From the NCBI GenBank assembly GCA_032718475.1, contig JAUCBJ010001686.1, positions 1 through 64,000 on the forward strand: DNA of 64,000 nt, given 5' to 3'. Origin of the DNA: Nemertoderma westbladi (taxonomy: Eukaryota > Xenacoelomorpha > Nemertodermatida > Nemertodermatidae). The notes beneath the pieces were generated by a model, which was given only the letters and a program-made list of their open reading frames with translations, ran no database searches and was not told the origin of the DNA. Position 1 is the stretch's first letter. Each line of letters starts with the position of its first letter. Positions 63,601-64,000 of the stretch are shown one piece after another. Both the position numbers and the translations under genes were made by a program.

Positions 63601-63694
63601 GGGTAGAGGATGTCGTAAAGGAGTGGCCGCTTCAACAGCCAACTCCTCACCAAAGGATCCCAATCCAATACAGATGACGATATAAATACCATTC
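18458..63694 (-). CDS. Axonemal dynein heavy chain, partial, ten exons (AAA2 end to AAA4)
   Basis: Motor subunit of ciliary dynein: an ATP-driven AAA+ ring that walks on axonemal microtubules. Ten minus-strand exons: 63694-63321, 57543-57345, 54470-54189, 45796-45594, 38050-37878, 23784-23664, 23487-23394, 19832-19529, 19065-18912 and 18622-18458. Every join has AG acceptor and GT donor, and the phases agree throughout, giving 689 codons with no stop. Key motifs: AAA3 P-loop 'GEQGTAKT' (spanning exons 2/3), Walker B-like '[11 protein letters not shown]', '[16 protein letters not shown]', '[16 protein letters not shown]', and the AAA4 P-loop '[15 protein letters not shown]'. Phrases such as '[18 protein letters not shown]' recall the DNAH5/DNAH8 outer-arm class, but that is from memory of the family. 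Both ends continue outside the window. Introns are 5777, 2874, 8392, 7543, 14093, 176, 3561, 463 and 289 bp. The span here includes introns. Confidence 0.95.
18623..18911 (-). other. Dynein intron 9 with C15 tract
   Basis: 289-bp intron between exons 9 and 10. It contains ATT microsatellite near 18650-18668 and C15 at 18800-18814. Confidence 0.8.
18912..19065 (-). CDS. Dynein heavy chain exon 9 of this window
   Basis: 154 bp. Acceptor TTTGCAG, donor GAG then GTTAGT. The first base completes an Arg codon from exon 8. Encodes '[16 protein letters not shown]', '[16 protein letters not shown]' (AAA4 Walker B region, 'FIFTD') and 'MNNVLASGE'. Confidence 0.94.
19223..19320 (+). repeat. Three copies of a ~32-bp repeat in dynein intron 8
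   Basis: Three near copies of TCAGGTCACTTTATATG followed by A-rich GATAAATAAA. The intron is only 463 bp, so the repeat is a small local expansion. Confidence 0.75.
19529..19832 (-). CDS. Dynein heavy chain exon 8 of this window (AAA4 P-loop)
   Basis: 304 bp with two borrowed bases at each end. Acceptor TTTTATTCAG, donor ACTCG then GTAAGA. Encodes '[18 protein letters not shown]', then the AAA4 Walker A '[15 protein letters not shown]' and '[14 protein letters not shown]'. All P-loop residues are intact. Confidence 0.96.
19836..20057 (+). repeat. ~85-bp repeat (2.5 copies) abutting the exon 8 acceptor
   Basis: Unit: AATAAAACAACAATAGTTAG, a run of TTAG, then AATTATTACCACCATAAATG and ACGTTTAACAATAGACC. 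Read on the gene strand, each copy repeats the pyrimidine tract (CTATTGTTGTTTTATT) of the exon 8 acceptor. An RTE-B element has inserted in the third copy. Confidence 0.85.
20058..22110 (-). pseudogene. RTE-like non-LTR retrotransposon, family B, degenerate
   Basis: Minus-strand copy with (TAG)n at the 3' end (TACTACTAG, 20058-20067). Successive broken frames give the pre-RT region ('[15 protein letters not shown]' at about 22050), RT motifs '[15 protein letters not shown]', '[19 protein letters not shown]', '[16 protein letters not shown]' (catalytic Asp), '[12 protein letters not shown]' (FADD), 'YLGSWIES', and the C-terminus ending 'STVRVRST'. At least three frame breaks plus an AATTTTATTT insertion near 20470. 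The endonuclease is missing, so it is 5' truncated. It lies in dynein intron 7. Confidence 0.88.
22217..22993. mobile_element. TIR (MITE-like) element carrying an RTE-B insertion
   Basis: The left arm at 22217-22242 (TTTGGTCCTCTTTGTGACAG then TTGGAC) and the right arm at 22968-22993 are inverted complements over 26 bp with one mismatch. Without the RTE-B insert the element would be about 290 bp, with AT-rich internal palindromes (AATTAGGG/CCCTAATT). No transposase is present, so it is non-autonomous. No target duplication was confirmed. Confidence 0.65.
22260..22743 (+). mobile_element. RTE-like family B 3' fragment with 11-bp target site duplication
   Basis: 5'-truncated copy encoding the RT C-terminal part ('[20 protein letters not shown]' to 'STVRVRST') and ending in (TAG)n. 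It is flanked by GATGACCCATT at 22249-22259 and 22744-22754, a clear target site duplication. The frame is open, so it is younger than the copy at 20058. Confidence 0.9.
23010..23078 (+). pseudogene. Short RTE family A relic
   Basis: ACAACATTGGAGGTGTTCCA and CTTGACACTTGAACAG match, with changes, the C-terminal RT region of family A (the '[18 protein letters not shown]' codons). About 65 bp only, so it is an old fragment. Confidence 0.7.
23394..23487 (-). CDS. Dynein heavy chain exon 7 of this window
   Basis: 94 bp. Acceptor ATTTTCCAG, donor ACAG then GTATTA. Encodes '[20 protein letters not shown]' then '[11 protein letters not shown]', with the last G completed in exon 8 (G of 'GEEADD'). 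Confidence 0.95.
23664..23784 (-). CDS. Dynein heavy chain exon 6 of this window
   Basis: 121 bp. Acceptor TTCTTATAG, donor AAGCAG then GTTTGC. The first A completes the Ser codon begun in exon 5. Encodes '[20 protein letters not shown]' and '[18 protein letters not shown]', the conserved 'LWrHEC.RVIADRF' dynein segment. Confidence 0.95.
23797..24256 (+). repeat. 31-bp minisatellite, ~15 copies, upstream of the exon 6 acceptor
   Basis: Unit AAGGCACCGAAGGTTACATT plus CTGTGTAAAAT. It begins about 12 bp from the exon 6 acceptor. The exon start (AGAAGTTGTACCTTCAGTTG on the gene strand) shares the ACCTTCAGTG-like word with the array, so the array may have been seeded at the junction. Confidence 0.92.
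24257..24454. other. Unique spacer between two arrays
   Basis: About 200 bp of AT-rich intron sequence with no recognised content. Confidence 0.5.
24455..37047 (+). repeat. 49-bp minisatellite, 257 uninterrupted copies (12.6 kb)
   Basis: Unit GAGGGCTGCTAATGTGTT, (G/A)TGGATTACATATAAAT, (G/C)CTAACAAAGTA, then AA, GA or GG. The distance from first to last unit is 12593 bp, exactly 257 x 49, so there is no net indel. Variation sits almost only at the three positions named. Rare private variants occur at about 33613 (AAGCAAAG) and 35716 (CTAACTTCGTAG). The whole array lies in dynein intron 5. 49 is not a multiple of 3, so no frame stays open. Confidence 0.98.
37049..37650 (+). pseudogene. Diverged RTE family A fragment between two arrays
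   Basis: Encodes RT motifs '[20 protein letters not shown]', '[19 protein letters not shown]', '[19 protein letters not shown]' and '[20 protein letters not shown]'. Compared with 51292 it has small deletions (near 37122 and 37378) that shift frame. It ends at 'YLTDL' without (TAG)n, cut by the 65-bp array. It starts directly at the end of the 49-bp array, so both ends are rearranged. Confidence 0.85.
37661..37920 (-). repeat. 65-bp repeat x4 that duplicates the 3' end and splice donor of dynein exon 5
   Basis: Four identical 65-bp copies start at 37661, 37726, 37791 and 37856. On the gene strand each copy carries the codons for '[14 protein letters not shown]', then GTAAGT, then AAAGTAAATAATAC. 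The copy nearest the exon (37856-37920) is the functional one. The other three are donor-bearing decoys inside the intron, with donors at 37813, 37748 and 37683. Confidence 0.95.
37878..38050 (-). CDS. Dynein heavy chain exon 5 of this window
   Basis: 173 bp. Acceptor CTCCTGCAG, donor ATATC then GTAAGT. Encodes '[20 protein letters not shown]', '[19 protein letters not shown]', '[18 protein letters not shown]' and two bases of a Ser codon. This is the highly conserved AAA3 '[17 protein letters not shown]' segment. It is too broken by repeats to appear as a long open frame, but the match and phase are unambiguous. Confidence 0.95.
38051..38508 (-). other. Dynein intron 4, AT-rich part
   Basis: AT-rich with an (AAT)n microsatellite at about 38066-38082. 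No coding content seen. Confidence 0.5.
38509..38932 (+). repeat. 37-bp AT-rich minisatellite, left block
   Basis: Unit AAATTAATTAGTAAATATGG plus GACATAAAATAATATAT, about 11-12 copies. The same unit resumes at 41527, so this and the right block were one array before a non-LTR insertion. Confidence 0.95.
38933..41526 (-). mobile_element. Non-LTR retrotransposon (family C) inserted in the 37-bp array
   Basis: The minus-strand insert is flanked by the 15-bp word AAATTAGTAAATATG (38918-38932 and 41527-41541). Because the word belongs to the array unit, it is a plausible but not independent target duplication. The insert is 5' truncated within the endonuclease. Its 3' part holds G18 (39057-39074, read as C18 on the element strand) and an AT-rich tail. 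Confidence 0.8.
39075..41514 (-). CDS. Endonuclease (partial) and reverse transcriptase of family C non-LTR element
   Basis: About 810 aa, one open frame. From the first ATG: '[13 protein letters not shown]' and '[13 protein letters not shown]' (APE-type endonuclease, Asp/Asn of GDFN), '[10 protein letters not shown]', then a linker. RT motifs: '[16 protein letters not shown]', '[20 protein letters not shown]', '[13 protein letters not shown]', '[16 protein letters not shown]' (catalytic Asp), '[19 protein letters not shown]', '[12 protein letters not shown]' (YADD), '[11 protein letters not shown]' and 'FEYLGVTLS'. A C-terminal Cys/His patch ('[19 protein letters not shown]') resembles the zinc knuckle-like tail of several jockey/CR1-group elements. 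The frame extends upstream of the ATG ('[16 protein letters not shown]') to the array border, so the N-terminus is lost. RT looks intact. Clade not assigned. Confidence 0.88.
41527..42020 (+). repeat. 37-bp AT-rich minisatellite, right block
   Basis: About 13 copies of the same unit as the 38509 block, with AAATTA/AAATAA and ATAATAT/ATTATAT variants mixed in both blocks. Confidence 0.95.
42030..43910 (-). pseudogene. Degenerate non-LTR reverse transcriptase related to family C
   Basis: Broken minus-strand frames give '[19 protein letters not shown]' (about 43800), '[20 protein letters not shown]', '[20 protein letters not shown]', '[16 protein letters not shown]', '[10 protein letters not shown]' and the C-terminal Cys/His patch '[18 protein letters not shown]'. 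Motif order and tail match the element at 39075, but the sequence is clearly different. The FADD region is lost and a foldback sequence is inserted at 42915-43286. The endonuclease is absent between this RT and the ORF1-like frame at 43913, so the copy is internally deleted. Confidence 0.83.
42915..43286. mobile_element. Foldback insertion with 15-bp target duplication and hammerhead-like core
   Basis: Flanked by TTATTTCACCAATGT at 42900-42914 and 43287-43301. Inside, 42913-42949 (starting GTGTAAAGATGATAGAAAAA) is the perfect 37-bp inverted complement of 43208-43244. The 42 bp after the right arm are single. The interior holds (TA)n near 43087-43101 and CTGATGCAGACCGGTAGGTC then GAAAACG (43139-43166), which is close to a hammerhead core but has GCA where GA is required. 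No ORF. The long target duplication suggests insertion by a non-LTR machinery. Confidence 0.75.
43913..44488 (-). CDS. ORF1-like protein of a non-LTR element
   Basis: 191 aa from an ATG at 44488. The middle is Pro/Ser-rich and low in complexity ('[17 protein letters not shown]'), then a basic patch '[11 protein letters not shown]', and a C-terminal '[19 protein letters not shown]' that resembles the RNA-recognition-like C-terminus of jockey-type ORF1 proteins. It lies directly upstream, on the same strand, of the degenerate RT at 42030-43910, so it is probably its ORF1 after an internal deletion. Function as an RNA-binding Gag-like protein is inference. Confidence 0.55.
   Translation of the reverse strand: MAIGRIADARQETVQAHRETICIRGEVSGKTQPKSTPRPSGSRPSPPVSTGSIPTSASSGSNSNLDPDDPNISKPQPNEWIDPSKRRRVRGRLQSQPSTVPDHPQSEKSHQNATSATSPGNQNPKRVSAHWPVLVATGSAGSETSAGLEAVARTAPRYHIRVGWLKPKTTPEKLKLHLKKKKIPFDHLFKY
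44489..45357. other. Dynein intron 4 spacer, nothing firmly recognised
   Basis: A duplicated phrase GTCAACCGTTCAG(T/C)GGTTG occurs at about 44694 and 44716; each can fold as CAACC/GGTTG. The phrase GAGATGCACCCCCGGATG is also duplicated (45060 and 45101). Open frames of 78-98 codons overlap on both strands here and match nothing I know. Confidence 0.4.
45358..45600 (-). repeat. 50-bp repeat x5 containing the splice donor of dynein exon 4
   Basis: Copies begin near 45380, 45431, 45481, 45531 and 45581. On the gene strand each carries TTTATTACGGTAAGGAT, i.e. the last exon codons and the GTAAGG donor, then ATTACCCGATATACAG. The copy nearest the exon supplies the real donor (45588-45593). One copy has CAG for CGG just before the donor. 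Confidence 0.9.
45594..45796 (-). CDS. Dynein heavy chain exon 4 of this window
   Basis: 203 bp. Acceptor CACCTACAG, donor ATTACG then GTAAGG. The first two bases complete the Gly of 'ETKG'. Encodes '[20 protein letters not shown]', '[20 protein letters not shown]', '[17 protein letters not shown]' and 'GCGYFIT', a signature AAA3 stretch of axonemal heavy chains. Confidence 0.96.
45998..47620 (-). pseudogene. RTE-like family A copy, 5' truncated with internal deletion
   Basis: Minus-strand copy with (TAG)n-type 3' end (CTACTACTAAG at 45998). A 397-codon open frame covers RT from '[18 protein letters not shown]' through '[19 protein letters not shown]', '[20 protein letters not shown]' and '[12 protein letters not shown]' to '[10 protein letters not shown]'. 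A deletion of about 110 bp near 47258 removes the '[19 protein letters not shown]' to 'GNQNGF' region and shifts frame from the upstream part (47636-47260). The endonuclease is missing. It lies in dynein intron 3, in opposite orientation to the copy at 51292. Confidence 0.9.
47621..48479. other. AT-rich spacer, no recognised gene
   Basis: About 860 bp of AT-rich intron sequence. No motif or coding match seen. Confidence 0.4.
48480..48990 (-). pseudogene. Possible relic of a non-LTR RT C-terminal region
   Basis: Minus-strand frames give '[20 protein letters not shown]' followed by 'STQIKDL', which resembles the post-palm segment of many non-LTR RTs (a short helix with 'LP...YG' then a conserved acidic/hydrophobic helix). 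It is frameshifted into '[14 protein letters not shown]'. No catalytic motif remains. Weak evidence. Confidence 0.35.
49099..49352 (-). mobile_element. Possible LTR of the gypsy element
   Basis: On the minus strand a purine run AGGGGAG (49360-49354) is followed by TGATGTGATTTC and, 254 bp later, CATATATCATAACA. TG/CA ends, a polypurine tract and position just after the integrase frame fit a 3' LTR. TATATCTTATATC inside could be a promoter. There is no second copy in the window to confirm it. Confidence 0.45.
49478..51290 (-). pseudogene. Ty3/gypsy retrotransposon fragment: RNase H and integrase
   Basis: Minus-strand remnant of a Metaviridae-type element, described only. The upstream part (51290-50925) shows RNase H features ('TVLQTDAS', '[20 protein letters not shown]', '[12 protein letters not shown]'), with an in-frame stop near 51187 and a frameshift near 50940. 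A 487-codon frame (50941-49478) carries the integrase: zinc site '[13 protein letters not shown]...CQPC', Asp in 'AADIGHH', Asp in 'FRSDGGPQF' and Glu in '[11 protein letters not shown]', then a C-terminal SH3-like region ('[20 protein letters not shown]'). The RT and everything upstream are missing; an RTE-A copy begins at 51292. The integrase triad is intact but the element is not autonomous. Confidence 0.92.
51292..53904 (+). pseudogene. RTE-like family A, longest copy, one nonsense codon
   Basis: Plus strand, ends in (TAG)5 (53890-53904). One continuous frame from about 51292 to 53859 interrupted only by TAG at 53353-53355, where other copies have TGG ('[10 protein letters not shown]'). 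Order: partial endonuclease ('[13 protein letters not shown]', 'SQIDHILF', '[11 protein letters not shown]'), linker, RT with '[15 protein letters not shown]', '[14 protein letters not shown]', '[16 protein letters not shown]' (Asp), '[20 protein letters not shown]', '[13 protein letters not shown]' (FADD), '[20 protein letters not shown]', then the C-terminal '[10 protein letters not shown]...[10 protein letters not shown]'. A very short 3' UTR and a simple-repeat end are typical of the RTE clade. The start of the endonuclease is missing and there is no ATG of its own; the copy joins gypsy sequence at 51291. Confidence 0.92.
53905..54188. other. Intron segment with 18-bp palindrome and GGATAC repeats
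   Basis: GCACATACGCGTATGTGC at 54059-54076 is a perfect 18-bp palindrome. It is followed by (GGATAC/GAATAC)-type hexamer repeats to about 54127. No gene. Confidence 0.6.
54189..54470 (-). CDS. Dynein heavy chain exon 3 of this window (AAA3 Walker A/B)
   Basis: 282 bp. Acceptor TTTATTTTAG, donor ACCAAAG then GTACAG. Completes the AAA3 P-loop '[11 protein letters not shown]' with exon 2. Then '[20 protein letters not shown]', '[20 protein letters not shown]', '[20 protein letters not shown]' and '[20 protein letters not shown]' (Walker [10 protein letters not shown]). Confidence 0.97.
54530..57336 (+). repeat. 37/41-bp minisatellite, ~70 copies, in dynein intron 2
   Basis: Unit TCTACAGAACGGTACCAAGT then GCTGTCCCATTGGACTC (37 bp) or GCTGTCTGACCCATTGGGCCC (41 bp). 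Nearly every unit holds GGTACC. A larger block is duplicated: GGGCCCCCTACAGAAC recurs at 55951 and 56936 and CACCTGGGACCC at about 56228 and 57289. The last unit ends at the exon 2 donor: the CTACAGAAC word runs straight into ACTTAC, the complement of GTAAGT. Confidence 0.97.
57345..57543 (-). CDS. Dynein heavy chain exon 2 of this window
   Basis: 199 bp. Acceptor TTTTGGATAG, donor CTTATTG then GTAAGT. Encodes '[20 protein letters not shown]', '[20 protein letters not shown]', '[19 protein letters not shown]' and 'KAVLLIG', the approach to the AAA3 P-loop. Confidence 0.96.
57688..63206 (+). repeat. 73/70-bp G-rich minisatellite, ~76 copies, in dynein intron 1
   Basis: Unit GGTGTATGTGGCGGGGTGG (TGG) ATGGCGGCGGGAGTGTTTGG CAGCGGATGTATATGCGGCG GGTGTACAGTA; the optional triplet gives 73 or 70 bp. 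A 13-unit block of 928 bp is duplicated (57820-58680 recurs 928 bp later). The plus strand is strongly G-rich with many GG/GGG clusters. The minus strand has no stop codon in the unit, which produces two overlapping 1.87-kilocodon frames that are not credible proteins. Confidence 0.97.
63321..63694 (-). CDS. Dynein heavy chain exon 1 of this window
   Basis: 374 bp, 5'-most exon seen. Acceptor TTATGTTGCAG, donor CTTAAG then GTAGTT. Encodes (G)'[20 protein letters not shown]', '[20 protein letters not shown]', '[20 protein letters not shown]' and 'GCVDLPKLK', the end of AAA2 before AAA3. It needs a G from the previous exon to form Gly. Confidence 0.93.
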
Positions 63695-64000
63695 CTGCAA
63701 CATAAATACATACATAAATTCCTGCAACATAAATACATACATAAATTCCTGCAACATAAATACATACATAAATTCCTGCAACATAAATACATACATAAAT
63801 TCCTGCAACATAAATACATACATAAATTCCTGCAACATAAATACATACATAAATTCCTGCAACATAAATACATACATAAATTCCTGCAACATAAATACAT
63901 ACCTAAATTCCTGCAACATAAATACATACATAAATTCCTGCAACATAAATACATACATAAATTCCTGCAACATAAATACATACATAAATTCCTGCAACAT
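63695..64000 (-). repeat. 27-bp repeat that contains the exon 1 splice acceptor, 11+ copies
   Basis: On the gene strand the unit is TTTATGTTGCAGGAATTTATG plus TATGTA, 27 bp and in frame. Each copy repeats the sequence TGTTGCAG before GAAT that serves as the exon 1 acceptor. The array runs off the window edge. Confidence 0.95.

Overview
This is eukaryotic, almost certainly metazoan, DNA. It contains spliced exons of an axonemal dynein heavy chain (so a ciliated or flagellated animal), a BEL/Pao LTR retrotransposon (a superfamily known essentially from animals), a Ty3/gypsy fragment and several non-LTR retrotransposon families. The species cannot be named from the sequence.

The window is dominated by one host gene on the minus strand. 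Ten exons of an axonemal dynein heavy chain (end of AAA2 through AAA3 into AAA4) lie between 63694 and 18458. They give 2069 coding bases (689 codons), and all nine exon joins keep phase and have GT/AG borders. The exons are separated by introns of 176 bp to 14.1 kb, and the downstream intron continues to at least the left edge. The introns are filled with minisatellites and nested transposons. This recalls the satellite-filled giant introns of the Drosophila Y-linked dynein genes, although nothing here shows the chromosome.

Layout by plus coordinate: 2-3736 BEL/Pao pol, cut by the window edge; 3853-4735 tandem repeats; 5248-7782 a second ORF with three CCHC zinc knuckles and a DEDD-exonuclease-like segment; 8459-9035 hairpin, polypurine tract and probable 3' LTR; 9036-12990 39/41-bp array; 13672-15668 RTE-like copy (family A); about 15737-15885 tRNA-like SINE unit with a complete hammerhead ribozyme core; 16550-17910 a non-LTR ORF1 fragment split by an RTE-A insertion; 18458-19832 dynein exons 10-8; 20058-22110 RTE-like copy (family B); 22217-22993 a TIR element carrying an RTE-B insertion; 23394-23784 dynein exons 7 and 6; 23797-24256 31-bp array; 24455-37047 an unbroken 49-bp array of 257 units; 37049-37650 RTE-A relic; 37661-38050 dynein exon 5 with its 3' end and splice donor repeated four times; 38509-42020 a 37-bp array split by a non-LTR element; 42030-44488 a second, degenerate non-LTR element; 45358-45796 donor-bearing 50-bp array and exon 4; 45998-47620 RTE-A; 49099-51290 gypsy remnant; 51292-53904 longest RTE-A copy; 54189-54470 exon 3; 54530-57336 37/41-bp array; 57345-57543 exon 2; 57688-63206 73/70-bp array; 63321-63694 exon 1; 63695-64000 27-bp array that repeats the splice acceptor.

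The most notable observations are: (i) tandem arrays that start at, or contain, dynein splice sites; (ii) a hammerhead ribozyme in a SINE-like unit; (iii) the zinc-knuckle/exonuclease-like ORF placed between pol and the LTR of the BEL/Pao element.
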